The notes beneath the pieces are model-generated. The model was not told the DNA's origin, did not search any database, and saw only the letters and a program-made list of their open reading frames with translations. Both the position numbers and the translations under genes were made by a program. From positions 2,666,001-2,730,000 of the forward strand of contig OY282455.1 of assembly GCA_958296195.1 (NCBI GenBank): a DNA stretch of 64,000 nt. The letters run 5' to 3'. This document shows positions 9,742-18,557 of the stretch, one piece after another (the stretch's first letter is position 1; each line of letters starts with the position of its first letter). Origin of the DNA: an uncultured Pseudomonadales bacterium (GTDB taxonomy: Bacteria > Pseudomonadota > Gammaproteobacteria > Pseudomonadales > Azotimanducaceae).

Positions 9742-10806
9742 ATGGACATCGGCGTTTGCGTGGCGTCCCATGTTGGGGACATCGACTATGTGGTGCGGGC
9801 GGAGGAGCTGGGCTACAGCCATGCTTGGCTGGCGGACAGTCAGATGCTGTGGTCGGACTGCTACGCCGCCTTAGCCTTGGCGGCGGTGCGCACCTCGCGC
9901 ATCCGGCTGGGCACCGGGGTGGCGGTCACCGGCACCCGGCCGGCGCCGGTCAACGCCGCCGCCATCGCCACCATCAACGCACTGGCCCCCGGGCGCACTT
10001 TCTGCGGCGTCGGCGCCGGCAACACCGCCATGCGGGTGATGGGCCAGCCGCCACAGCGCATCGCCGACTACGACGCCTACCTCAGGGAACTGAAGCCGCT
10101 GCTGCGCGGCGGCGAGGCGCTGCACGGCGCGGCCGGCGTCCCCATCCGCCACATCATGCCGGACAAGGGGTTCGTCAACTTCGCTGATGAGATTCCCCTG
10201 TACGTCTCGGGATTCGGCCCCCGTTCCTTGGCCTTGGCCGGCAAGCATGGCGACGGCGCCGTGTTGACCGCGCCCCGCGATGGGGCCGTGATGGCCAACA
10301 TCTGGCGCATGCTCGAGTCTGGCGCACAGGCGCATGGCCGGCGCTTGGATCGGGAGCGGTTCCACGCCGCGGCGTTGACCGCCATGGTGGTGCTCGCAGA
10401 TGGCGAAGCCGCGGATTCAGAGCGGGTGAAGAGCCAGTGCGGGGCCATGGCCATGGCCGCAGTGCATTACGCTTATGATCAATTCCGCAACTTTGGTCGT
10501 CCCCCGCAAAACGCCTTGGCCGGCATCTGGGACGACTACACCAAGCTGCTGGAGTCCTACCCCGCCGAGCGCCGCCATCAGCGCATCCACGGCGGCCACA
10601 ACTGCTGGGTTCTGGAGGAGGAGAAGCGCTTCCTGACGCCCGAGGTGCTGGGCGCCGCCTGCATGATCGGCACTGCCGACCAACTGATCGAACGCCTGCA
10701 CGGCTTGGCCGCCGGCGGCCTCAATCAAGTGATGATCCTGCCGGATTTCGCCACCCGCTTTGAGGTGCTTGAGGAAGTGGCCGCCAAGGTGTTGCCGCAT
10801 GTTTAG
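9742..10806 (+). CDS. LLM-class flavin-dependent oxidoreductase
   Basis: 354-residue luciferase-like TIM-barrel enzyme (FMN or F420 type). Family blocks are IDYVVRAEELGYSHAWLADS, RTSRIRLGTGVAVTGTR, NALAPGRTFCGVGAGN, and a late IGTADQLIERLHGLAAGG that closes the barrel. A strong GGAAGGAGG precedes the ATG. The substrate is not predictable; members with this architecture oxidise or reduce small aliphatic and aromatic compounds or coenzyme-linked groups. Confidence 0.85.
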   Translation: MDIGVCVASHVGDIDYVVRAEELGYSHAWLADSQMLWSDCYAALALAAVRTSRIRLGTGVAVTGTRPAPVNAAAIATINALAPGRTFCGVGAGNTAMRVMGQPPQRIADYDAYLRELKPLLRGGEALHGAAGVPIRHIMPDKGFVNFADEIPLYVSGFGPRSLALAGKHGDGAVLTAPRDGAVMANIWRMLESGAQAHGRRLDRERFHAAALTAMVVLADGEAADSERVKSQCGAMAMAAVHYAYDQFRNFGRPPQNALAGIWDDYTKLLESYPAERRHQRIHGGHNCWVLEEEKRFLTPEVLGAACMIGTADQLIERLHGLAAGGLNQVMILPDFATRFEVLEEVAAKVLPHV

Positions 10807-10933
10807 CGGATAGCTGACGAACCGCCAGCAGGCCTCATCTCAGGAGAAAAATGGCATGTCGTTCTGGAAAGCCACATCGGGGTTGGTGGGTCGCATAGGG
10901 GCGATCTCCGGGTATTGTCCGTCGGTTTGACTG

Positions 10934-11920
10934 TTGGGTTTTGGAAAGGTTGTGGCAACCCCATTGGTTATCGTCACGCGCCGCTGGCCGGAGAAGGTGG
11001 AGGCGGCCATGCGCTCCGTCTTCAAGGTGTACTGCAACGCCGACGACCAGCCCTTTTCCAGCGACGAACTGCGGGCGGCGCTGGCCGAGGCCGACGCCCT
11101 TTGCGCCACGGTCAGCGATCACATTCCAGCCGCCGTGTTCCCCGACGCGCCCCGTTGCCGGATCATCGCCAACTTCGGCGTGGGCGTTAACCACATCGAC
11201 CTCGCCGCCGCCCGCGCCAAGGGCGTTGCCGTCACCAACACGCCGGACGTGCTGACCGAATGCACGGCGGACTTGGCGATGGCGCTCATCCTGATGTCGG
11301 CGCGCCGCGCCGGGGAGGGCGAACGAATGCTGCGCAGTGGCCAATGGCCCGGCTGGCGCCCCACGCAGATGCTCGGCGCCCGGGTATGGGGCCAAACCCT
11401 CGGCATCGTCGGCATGGGACGCATCGGCGCGGCCTTGGCCCGCCGCGCCCATCATGGCTTCGGCATGCGCATCCTCTGCTGCAATCGCAGTCCGGCGCCG
11501 GCGGCGCTGCTTGCGGACTTGCAGGCGGAGCAAATCGACAGCCTTGAGGCGCTGCTCCCCGAGGTCGATTTCCTCTCCCTGCACTGCCCCGCCAACGCCG
11601 CCAGCCATCATTTGATGAATGCGGCAAGGCTGGCCCTCATGCGCCGGAGCGCCCACCTCATCAACACCGCCCGCGGCAGCGTAGTCGATGAACAGGCGTT
11701 GGCGGACGCCCTAAGCAGCGGTGCCATCGCCGGCGCCGGCCTCGATGTCTATGCGGCGGAGCCGCGAGTGCCTGAAAGCCTGCTGCGGCTGCCGAACGTA
11801 GTCCTGTTGCCCCATCTTGGCAGCGCCACCGCAGCCACTAGGGAGGCGATGGGCTTGCGAGCGCTGGAGAACCTCAAGGCGTTCTTTGCCGGTAAGGCGC
11901 CGCGGGATCTATGCAATTGA
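10934..11920 (+). CDS. D-isomer-specific 2-hydroxyacid dehydrogenase
   Basis: About 320-residue NAD(P)-dependent dehydrogenase of the glyoxylate/hydroxypyruvate reductase type. The nucleotide-binding motif is GMGRIG (about residues 160-165) and the catalytic pattern has Arg in NTARGSVVDEQAL and His in LPHLGSAT, with the substrate loop NFGVGVNHIDL near the N-terminus. The start is uncertain: the frame opens with TTG at 10934, and a GTG at 10952 fits the family N-terminus (PLVIVTRRWP) equally well. It interconverts a 2-oxoacid and a D-2-hydroxyacid in the cytosol; the exact substrate is unknown. Confidence 0.88.
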   Translation: MGFGKVVATPLVIVTRRWPEKVEAAMRSVFKVYCNADDQPFSSDELRAALAEADALCATVSDHIPAAVFPDAPRCRIIANFGVGVNHIDLAAARAKGVAVTNTPDVLTECTADLAMALILMSARRAGEGERMLRSGQWPGWRPTQMLGARVWGQTLGIVGMGRIGAALARRAHHGFGMRILCCNRSPAPAALLADLQAEQIDSLEALLPEVDFLSLHCPANAASHHLMNAARLALMRRSAHLINTARGSVVDEQALADALSSGAIAGAGLDVYAAEPRVPESLLRLPNVVLLPHLGSATAATREAMGLRALENLKAFFAGKAPRDLCN

Positions 11921-11969
11921 GGGGCACTTCCGCTAACGGCCTTGGTGGAGTCATGTAGTTCCCAAAACT

Positions 11970-12347
11970 TCAGGTTGAAGTGTCTGGCCGGTCGGCGGGG
12001 TCCAGCAAGGTGAGTCTTTCAAACAAATTCGCCGGCTCCGGTATTCCAACGATGTAAACCATTCGCTCCGTAACCTCTCCCTCCGCATGCAAGGCGCCCG
12101 CGGGAATGACGAGCTTGTCCCCTGGACCGAGAGGCACCCTTCGGCCCTGTTCGTCCAACACATAACTGTTGCCGGCGAGCACGTATCCGCAGTTGTCCAC
12201 GTCGTGCCAGTGCAACGGCAGTTCCGCCATGCGGTCGGATACATAGGTGGTTGGCCACAGATCTTGTTTCTTTATGTCGTCGAGCACTTGCGCCTTCGTT
12301 GTAAAGAAATTGTGGATCACCTGCATTGGGCCTGGTGCGAGTGTCAT
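11970..12347 (-). CDS. Single-domain cupin protein
   Basis: 125-residue cupin. The first metal motif is visible as LPLHWHDVDNCGYVL and the second half as PLGPGDKLVIPAGALHAEG, giving two or three His ligands in a small beta-barrel. An AGGAGG-like sequence (GGAGG) precedes the ATG at 12347. Small cupins of this type are dioxygenases, isomerases or binding proteins; no specific reaction can be assigned. It runs antiparallel to the 2-hydroxyacid dehydrogenase and stands alone. Confidence 0.75.
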   Translation of the reverse strand: MTLAPGPMQVIHNFFTTKAQVLDDIKKQDLWPTTYVSDRMAELPLHWHDVDNCGYVLAGNSYVLDEQGRRVPLGPGDKLVIPAGALHAEGEVTERMVYIVGIPEPANLFERLTLLDPADRPDTST

Positions 12348-12473
12348 AAGGGTATTCCTCCAGACAAAAAAGCATAGCCGCTTGAACTAGGGGCCCGGAC
12401 TGAAATCAAAGCAACAGTTGTTTGCAACTACAAAATCGCCCTGGGTGGTCCGGTGCAGCGCTTTGCGGGCCCG

Positions 12474-13082
12474 CTACATTTTTCGGTAGGTTACGTTCTC
12501 CTTGTCATCCACGACGACGTAACCTTGTTTTTCCAGTTCGCCGATGAGGCCGGAAACCTTCTTGGCGTCAAGTTGGTTGCCAAAAAGGGACTTGATTGTG
12601 TTGGTGAGCGTCTTCTTCTTGCGCGGCCTTGAGTTGCCCTGGGCCTTCAAGTTTTTGACAACGGCGGCAACCTGTGTGTCCTGTGATTTATCACCTACCG
12701 AAGACAGCAGCGGTATGAGGGCAATATCCGTGTGTCTTGCTGCAAGGAGCTTCTTGCTTGCTAGGTGCTTGATAAGCTGATCGTAGCCGGTGTCCTTGGA
12801 GATGACGTGGAAATAGCCATTCGCGTCCTGCGCAGCCAGTTCACCGAGATAGTAGGCGATATGGAAATCAAGGGCGTTCTTGCCGCTGCCGCTGATGGTG
12901 ATGTATTCGGCCTTGTCCCCCAAGCGCTGCATCGGCTTGGCCAGCTCGATGGGAATTTTGGATTGGTTTGCGCCGACAAACACAAACACCTGAAAATCTT
13001 GGTCGCTGCCACCGTCCAGTATCATCGCCAAGTTTTTCGGCTGCACATTCTCGTAGTCAATCAGGATGTAGTTCGTTTGCAT
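12474..13082 (-). CDS. NYN/PIN-like nuclease domain protein
   Basis: 202 residues. The N-terminal two thirds is a PIN-like (NYN-type) fold with acidic residues in the expected places: LIDYENVQ, KNALDFHIAYYLG and SKDTGYDQL. The basic stretch RPRKKKTLTN is followed by a C-terminal winged-helix-like segment (KKVSGLIGELEKQGYVVV), which suggests nucleic-acid binding. PIN/NYN proteins cleave RNA; a role in RNA turnover or defence is inference. The ATG at 13082 matches the family start; the frame extends further upstream without similarity. It lies 50 bases after the Rpn-type gene on the same strand. Confidence 0.72.
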   Translation of the reverse strand: MQTNYILIDYENVQPKNLAMILDGGSDQDFQVFVFVGANQSKIPIELAKPMQRLGDKAEYITISGSGKNALDFHIAYYLGELAAQDANGYFHVISKDTGYDQLIKHLASKKLLAARHTDIALIPLLSSVGDKSQDTQVAAVVKNLKAQGNSRPRKKKTLTNTIKSLFGNQLDAKKVSGLIGELEKQGYVVVDDKENVTYRKM

Positions 13083-13132
13083 GGGTAAGCTAGGGTTGAG
13101 GGACAGGTTGGGCAGTATATCCAAATTCCGCT

Positions 13133-14218
13133 TCACCCCGACCTGTTTATCAGCAGGCCGGATACTAGGGACAACAGTTCGTCCCCGTTGCCGCACTCTA
13201 GGACCCAATCGCCCACCCTGTCCAAATCCTTCTGCTCCGTCAGGTCCTCCAACAGGCCGGCCAAGCGCTCCGCCGTCCCGGCGCCGAACTTCAGCGCGGC
13301 TTGGCGGCTGATGAGGTGCGCACCTCCTTCTGTGCGGCCTTGGGCGATGCCCTGCTGGACGCCACGTTCAATGCCCCGCTCAATACCTCGCTCAAAGGCT
13401 TCCGCCCGCACCTTGGCGTCCCACCTGTCCCAAGCCGCTTCCGCTACCGTCGCCATGACCGCTCCCTTCGTTTGCTCAAGTTCCTCAAAGGCCGGAAAGC
13501 CCGCGCCGCCGCCGCTCTTGTGCTCCCACAGCGCCCGCGCCCAAGCGTGCAGCGCCCGCCGGAACGCCTCGTCCCCCGCGCCGGGGAAGCGGGCCGACTC
13601 CTCCAGCAGGCACGGCAGCAACGCCTGGGGCGTCCCCGCCGCCTGCAGCCGCACCGTCGCCGAGACCCGGTTGTCCAAGGGCCAATCCTCCGCCGGCCGC
13701 GCCCCCGAAGTCAAGGCCCCGCCCGCCGCCAGAAGACGGTACGCCTGCGGCTGCAGCAGCGCCAAGTCCCGCTCCATCCGCTCCGAGGGCAGCGGCGCCA
13801 AGTCGCTCGCCCGGCCGGCGGCGGTCCAAGGCGCGCTGCCGTTGTACACCACCACCGGCAGCACCCAAGGCCGGCCGCCCTCCTGTCCCGCCGCGCCGCT
13901 GCGGGCCACCCGGGCCAGCAGCAGCTCCGCGTACTCGCGCATGCGCTTGGCCATGCGCCGGTCCACCTCGGACTGGAATTCCAGTAGAAGGAGGATTTGG
14001 GGCCGCTCGCCGTCGCCAAGCCGCCTCCGGCGCAGCCGCACCCTGAACGCCATGTCGCCTTGGCGCTTGCGGTGGTCTGCGTCCAGGAACTCCGGGGAAC
14101 GATCCTCCAAGGTGGCGAGGTCCAGTTCGTCCACCCATTTGCGGGCAACGAGTCGCAGCAGATCGGCGGCCACTTCGGGCAGGCCGTAGATGTATTTGTG
14201 GGCGGCGTCGTGGTCCAT
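13133..14218 (-). CDS. Rpn/YhgA-type PD-(D/E)XK recombination-promoting nuclease
   Basis: 361-residue protein of the Rpn family (transposase_31/YhgA-like), whose members are PD-(D/E)XK DNA endonucleases that promote RecA-independent recombination. The core shows the acidic residue in GDMAFRV and the LLLLEFQSE strand. The family tail is visible as a QG-rich heptad-like repeat, ERGIERGIERGVQQGIAQGR, followed by a short helical domain. These genes are often multicopy and variable between strains. It is divergent from the DsbA-like gene. Confidence 0.82.
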   Translation of the reverse strand: MDHDAAHKYIYGLPEVAADLLRLVARKWVDELDLATLEDRSPEFLDADHRKRQGDMAFRVRLRRRRLGDGERPQILLLLEFQSEVDRRMAKRMREYAELLLARVARSGAAGQEGGRPWVLPVVVYNGSAPWTAAGRASDLAPLPSERMERDLALLQPQAYRLLAAGGALTSGARPAEDWPLDNRVSATVRLQAAGTPQALLPCLLEESARFPGAGDEAFRRALHAWARALWEHKSGGGAGFPAFEELEQTKGAVMATVAEAAWDRWDAKVRAEAFERGIERGIERGVQQGIAQGRTEGGAHLISRQAALKFGAGTAERLAGLLEDLTEQKDLDRVGDWVLECGNGDELLSLVSGLLINRSG

Positions 14219-14471
14219 GCGGATACCCTAGAGGGTTCGCAAGTGAAAGAATGTAGGAAATAGCTGCAACTGGCGTATGAGATCGACTTTGGGGCTGAGG
14301 GATGGGGCTGCGGGCGGTCGCTGGCTCGGTGTTGGCGGTTTCCCCGCCCAGTGCAATTCCCTCCAGGGCGGCGTTTCGTTGTGTTGTTGGGGCTGCAGTC
14401 GCAGCTTGGGCTTCATTGCAGCGCTCCGAAATCGGTTATGGTGCAAGGACACTGCGGATTGGGGGCCGTGA

Positions 14472-15788
14472 ATGAAGCCTGAAACCGCCATTAGGTCGTT
14501 GGTTATGCGGGCGTTGGCGAGCCGCTGGCGGCGGGGGGTGGTGCGTGCTCGCGGGCGGACGCGGCGACGGCTGCAAGGCGGCGGTCCCACCGTTCACTAC
14601 TTTCATCAGGCGGACGATCCCTACAGCCATTTGGCGGTGCAGGTCCTGCCGCGGCTGCAGGAGAGGTATCAGGTGCGGTTTGCGCCGCATTTGGCGCCGG
14701 AGCAGGGCGCCGCCTTCGCCGGCGACCTGGAGCGCTATCCCCGCTGGGCGCTTGCGGATGCGGCGGACGTCGCCCCCTTCTACGGTTTGTCCTTTCCCAA
14801 GGATGCGGCGTTGCCCGGCGCGGATGAGGTGTGGGCGGCCAATCAAGCGTTGGCCGAGCAGTTGGCTTGCGGGGGCTTTGCGGAAGCCGCCGTGAAGGTG
14901 GGGGAGGCCCTATGGCGTGGCGCTGTTCAGGTAGGGGAGGGCGCTTCCGCAGAGGCGGTGCGCCATGCCTTGCGCCAAGGCGAGGCGTTGCGCCGGCGGT
15001 TGGGGCACTACCGCGGCGGCATGCTCCACTTTGAGGGGGAGTGGTATTGGGGCGTTGATAGGCTTTGCCGGCTGGAGGAGCGGCTGGTGGCGGAAGGCTT
15101 CAGCCGTGCGCCCAACGCGCCCCCCTGCGTACCCCAGCCCAAGGCTCAAGCTGCCACCGCGCCGCCCTTGGCTGGTGGCGAGGGCGCGACCTTGGAGTTT
15201 TATGTCTCCCTGCGCAGCCCCTATACGGCGATCAGCTTTCGCCGCACCTTGGACCTGGCCGCCGGCCTGGGCGCCAACGTCGTGTTAAAGCCGGTGCTGC
15301 CCATGATGATGCGCGGCGTTCCCGCGCCGGCGGCCAAGGGCATCTACATCATGAATGACGTGCGCCGGGAGGCCGAGGCGGCCGGGCAGCGCTTTGGTCG
15401 GATAGTGGACCCTTTTGGCGAGCCTGTGCGGCAAGCGTTCTCCCTCTATCCCTGGGCGCGGGAAAGTGGGCGCGCCGCCGAATACCTGCAATCCTATCTT
15501 GACGCGGCCTTTGCCGACGGCATCGACATCGGTTCCCACAGGGGTCTGCGCCGGGTGGTCGAGCGGGCTGGGTTGCCCTGGCGGGAGGCGGCGGCGCAGC
15601 TTGGCAACGACGGTTGGCGGGAGGAGCTTGAGCGCAACTTGGCGGACATGAACGAACTGGGGCTTTGGGGTGTGCCCAGCTACTGCGTTTCCGGCGGCGC
15701 CAAGCCGGGCCGCTTCAGTTGCTGGGGGCAGGACCGCCTGTGGCGGGTGGAGGCGGAGATTGCGGCGCGAACCGCTACGGTAGCCTGA
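14472..15788 (+). CDS. Tandem DsbA/GST-kappa-like (HCCA isomerase type) protein
   Basis: 438 residues made of two thioredoxin-superfamily domains of the DsbA/HCCA-isomerase family. Domain 1 (about 38-220) starts with VHYFHQADDPYSHLAVQVL, and domain 2 (about 238-430) with LEFYVSLRSPYTAISFRRTL and ends with the cis-proline loop GVPSYCVSG. Both active-site helices carry D/S-PY-S/T instead of CxxC, as in 2-hydroxychromene-2-carboxylate isomerases and kappa GSTs. That makes a glutathione-dependent isomerase or binding role more likely than disulfide exchange. No signal peptide is clear. Tandem architecture is uncommon. Confidence 0.75.
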   Translation: MKPETAIRSLVMRALASRWRRGVVRARGRTRRRLQGGGPTVHYFHQADDPYSHLAVQVLPRLQERYQVRFAPHLAPEQGAAFAGDLERYPRWALADAADVAPFYGLSFPKDAALPGADEVWAANQALAEQLACGGFAEAAVKVGEALWRGAVQVGEGASAEAVRHALRQGEALRRRLGHYRGGMLHFEGEWYWGVDRLCRLEERLVAEGFSRAPNAPPCVPQPKAQAATAPPLAGGEGATLEFYVSLRSPYTAISFRRTLDLAAGLGANVVLKPVLPMMMRGVPAPAAKGIYIMNDVRREAEAAGQRFGRIVDPFGEPVRQAFSLYPWARESGRAAEYLQSYLDAAFADGIDIGSHRGLRRVVERAGLPWREAAAQLGNDGWREELERNLADMNELGLWGVPSYCVSGGAKPGRFSCWGQDRLWRVEAEIAARTATVA

Positions 15789-16031
15789 CGTGGGCGTCCA
15801 TGCCGCTGACGCCGCCCTAAAATGTGGTGCTTTTTCAATGAGTTGTCGGGAATTTTCAGAACCCTAGTGAATCCGGCCCAGCGGTCTGTGTCGGCTTCGT
15901 TGGCTTAGGCGGATGGATGTTTGGGGGTAGTGGTTGGGAACTTGCGGGCGACCAACGGCGCGTTTTGGCTTGAATCTCAACCGGGGACGTCCCCATAATC
16001 GCCCTTTACCTATCGAAGTAGGAGGCAATGA

Positions 16032-16505
16032 ATGGCTAACGAAGCGCTGGAGAAGGGCCGGGAGGTGCTGGCCGCCCGCATAGGGCAGGCGTCCGAGCCG
16101 ACCGATTGGTTTGAGATGACTCAGGAGCGCGTCAACGACTTTGCGGACGCCACCCTGGACCACCAGTGGATTCATGTGAACCCGGAGCGGGCCAAGCAGG
16201 GGCCGTTTGGGGCGCCCATCGCCCACGGCCAACTCACCATGTCACTGATGAGTTTCCTGCCGGGCGGCGAGGGCATCGGCATTCCGCAAGTGCCGGGCGT
16301 GAAGATGGGCATCAACTACGGCTGGAACCGGGTGCGCTTCCCGGCGCCGGTGCCAGTGGGCGCCCGTATGCGCACCAAGGGCGAGATCCTGAGCGTTGAC
16401 GTCAAGGGCAACATGCTGGAGGTGGTCAACCAGCTGACCGTGGAGGTGGAGGGTCAAGGCAAGCCGGCCTGCGTCGGCGAAAGCGTGTTGCGGCTCGTTT
16501 TCTGA
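16032..16505 (+). CDS. MaoC-family (R)-specific hydratase
   Basis: 157-residue hot-dog-fold protein of the MaoC/NodN dehydratase family. The hydratase motif is visible in VNDFADATLDHQWIHVNPER, with the catalytic Asp and His, followed by FGAPIAHGQLTMSLMSFLPG. Members hydrate trans-2-enoyl-CoA to (R)-3-hydroxyacyl-CoA. The ATG at 16032 has AGGAGG about ten bases upstream. It is convergent with ridA. Confidence 0.88.
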   Translation: MANEALEKGREVLAARIGQASEPTDWFEMTQERVNDFADATLDHQWIHVNPERAKQGPFGAPIAHGQLTMSLMSFLPGGEGIGIPQVPGVKMGINYGWNRVRFPAPVPVGARMRTKGEILSVDVKGNMLEVVNQLTVEVEGQGKPACVGESVLRLVF

Positions 16506-16547
16506 AGCAGACGCCCTGTTCAACCTTGGCCCCGCGCTGCGGCAAAC

Positions 16548-16994
16548 CTATCCGGAAATGACGGCTGCGGTTCCCTCCACCTCAATGAGGAACTCCGGAC
16601 GCACCAAACGCGACACCACCAAGAGCGTGTTGGGCGGATAGTGCGTGGTGGAGAACAGCTTCGGAAACAGCTTGGCCCGCTCTGCGTAGAAGGCGCTCAA
16701 GTGCTCCGGCTTGGTCACGTAGGTGGTGAACTTGGCTACGCTGTCCATGCTGGCGCCGGCGCCTTCAAGCACGGCTTTCATGTTGTTGAACACCTGCCGC
16801 ATCTGCGTCTCGAAATCGCCTTGCCCCACGCTTGCGCCGTTGCCGTCCACCGATAGCTGCCCGGCCACAAACACCAGCTTGTCGGCGACGGCCCGGGTCG
16901 CGACGGAGTACAGGCCGATGGGCGCGGCGTCGGCAATGGTCAGGTATTCAACCTCTGCATGGGCGCCTTGGGCCTTAACTTCCCGTTTGCTCAT
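16548..16994 (-). CDS. RidA family (YjgF/UK114) deaminase-like protein
   Basis: 148 residues with the RidA fold: IGLYSVATRAVADKLVFVAG, the arginine region VSRLVRPEFLIEVEGTAAV and the helix FNNMKAVLEGAGASMDSVAK. RidA proteins hydrolyse reactive enamine/imine intermediates; subfamily members act in catabolic pathways of aromatics and amino acids. The ATG at 16994 is preceded by GAGGA and lies 10 bases downstream of the Rieske gene stop, so the two are co-transcribed. That link suggests a role in the same catabolic pathway. Confidence 0.85.
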   Translation of the reverse strand: MSKREVKAQGAHAEVEYLTIADAAPIGLYSVATRAVADKLVFVAGQLSVDGNGASVGQGDFETQMRQVFNNMKAVLEGAGASMDSVAKFTTYVTKPEHLSAFYAERAKLFPKLFSTTHYPPNTLLVVSRLVRPEFLIEVEGTAAVISG

Positions 16995-17004
16995 GTCCTC
17001 GTCC

Positions 17005-18222
17005 TCATCCGCATTGTTCAACATAGTCCCTGCACCGCTTCAACAGCCATCTGTTGATCTGCGGCAGGGTCTCCTCCAGATAGCAGTAGCGGCCGCGCGG
17101 CGCATACTTTGAGTGCAGCCCTTGCTGCACATGCTTGTTGGTGGTGAAATCCTGCTGGTTGAAGATGTCGTTGAACTCATCCTGCTTCCTGGCCCGCTCC
17201 TCAATGTCGGGCATTTCCAGGCACTCCTTGGCGAACAGCCAGCTCACCTTCAGGTTAATGCTGTCGGGCGTAATCGGCACGATTTGGAAGATGAAGACCA
17301 TGTCGGGCATGGCGGAGAAGAACAGGAAGGGCGGTATGGTGGCGAACATCGCCCGGTTCAGCTCCTCCTCGGTGAGCGTTTTGATCGGCGGAAACAGCAT
17401 GTGCGCATCGTCGGGGCCCTGAAGGTCGTATTGGGGCTTCTCGTCCTCCTCAAACCAGCCGGTGATGTAGGTCCAGTGATGGATGGAGGCGTCGCTCGGC
17501 ACATGGTCTTCGTAGCGGGAGTTCTTGGGTGCTAGGTAGTCGTGCTCCATCGGATGCACCCAGGGGGTGTGGTAGGGCTCCATGGCGTTCTCGACCCAGA
17601 TCTTCCAGTTGCCCGGAATCTCCCCGTAGTCGTGAATCACCGGGCCGACTTTCAGGTCGGCCTTGACGAAGTTCTCGATGTGGGGTTGGAGTTTTTGCAG
17701 GGAAGGCGCCAGCGGCTCGGCGTCCTCATCGAAATTGATGAACAGGAACCCGTTCCAATTCTCAAACCTGATGGCCGGCAAGGCGTTGCCTTGCCTGAGT
17801 TCCTTAAGGGGGCAGGTCTTGTTCATCTCCGGTGCTCCCATAAGGTTGCCGTTCAGGTCATAGGTCCAGTTGTGGTAGGGGCAGCGGAACAGCTTGGCGG
17901 AGCCGTTTTCAACCACCAGAGGCCGGGAGCGATGGCGGCATACTGCGGACATGGCCTTGATGCCGCCGTCCCTGGTGCGCACGACCACCACCGGCTCGCC
18001 GAGTATGTTGTCTGCCAAATAGTTCCCAGCCTCGGGAATTTGGCTCTCGTGGCCGACGTAGAGCCAACAGCGCCGATATATGGCCTCTTTCTCGAACTCG
18101 AGAAACTCCTTTGAGGTGTAGCACTCCGGCGGCAGGGTGCGCGCCTCGTCAACGGCGCGGGTGGATGCCTCCATTTGGTCCAGCACTGAGCGAATTCGGT
18201 CGCTGACGACGGGTGAGTCCAT
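17005..18222 (-). CDS. Rieske ring-hydroxylating oxygenase, alpha subunit
   Basis: 405-residue Rieske non-heme iron oxygenase. The [2Fe-2S] ligands are C95/H97 (CRHRS) and C114/H117 (CPYHNW); two mononuclear iron His ligands are H218 and H223 in ENAMEPYHTPWVHP. It hydroxylates or demethylates an organic substrate using electrons from a ferredoxin or reductase. The ATG at 18222 has AGGAG upstream; longer in-frame starts lack one. It is transcribed away from the MBL-TonB operon across an AT-rich promoter region and is followed by ridA. No beta subunit is adjacent, so an alpha-only enzyme is likely. Confidence 0.92.
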   Translation of the reverse strand: MDSPVVSDRIRSVLDQMEASTRAVDEARTLPPECYTSKEFLEFEKEAIYRRCWLYVGHESQIPEAGNYLADNILGEPVVVVRTRDGGIKAMSAVCRHRSRPLVVENGSAKLFRCPYHNWTYDLNGNLMGAPEMNKTCPLKELRQGNALPAIRFENWNGFLFINFDEDAEPLAPSLQKLQPHIENFVKADLKVGPVIHDYGEIPGNWKIWVENAMEPYHTPWVHPMEHDYLAPKNSRYEDHVPSDASIHHWTYITGWFEEDEKPQYDLQGPDDAHMLFPPIKTLTEEELNRAMFATIPPFLFFSAMPDMVFIFQIVPITPDSINLKVSWLFAKECLEMPDIEERARKQDEFNDIFNQQDFTTNKHVQQGLHSKYAPRGRYCYLEETLPQINRWLLKRCRDYVEQCG

Positions 18223-18265
18223 GCGGTTGGTTCTCCTGTGTGTGTTTCCAAGGGAGTGAATCGAA

Positions 18266-18294
18266 GTAATATCATATAAAATATCTGAAAACAA
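18266..18294 (-). promoter_or_regulatory. Sigma70-like promoter for the Rieske-ridA operon
   Basis: On the minus strand TTGTTT (18294-18289), a 17-base spacer and TATTAC (18271-18266). Transcription would begin near 18258, leaving a leader of about 36 bases that includes the AGGAG site before the ATG at 18222. Confidence 0.45.
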
Positions 18295-18520
18295 CAGCAG
18301 GCGTCATCCCCTTTTTGCGCCTTTGGGGTGGCCGGATTGGCCGCTAGCAGCCTGTGCCCCGCGCAGTCTATCGACTCTTGAAGCTGTTGACGGGGCGCTG
18401 AGGCGGTCCACGGGCAGGTGCTGGTTCGCTCGACTTGCGATTTGCCACCGATTTTGGCGCCGCCCCGCGGGAAAACCTTAATTAATTGAATTATATAGAA
18501 ATTTTTTTGGAAAAGGAGGG

Positions 18521-18551
18521 TTGACAATTACTCGGCTATACGGGCTACAAT
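18521..18551 (+). promoter_or_regulatory. Sigma70-like promoter for the MBL-TonB receptor operon
   Basis: A perfect TTGACA (18521-18526) and TACAAT (18546-18551) with a 19-base spacer. Transcription would begin close to 18558, which is the first ATG of the downstream gene, so the message could be leaderless. The sequence is the clearest promoter in the window. Confidence 0.6.
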
Positions 18552-18557
18552 TAAATA

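Larger units (their letters stand above)
18223..18557. other. AT-rich divergent promoter region (335 bases)
   Basis: Two visibly AT-rich patches (about 18262-18295 and 18478-18556) in an otherwise GC-rich window flank a GC-rich middle. Each patch holds a sigma70-like promoter, listed separately, one for each diverging operon. No gene is seen inside. Confidence 0.6.
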
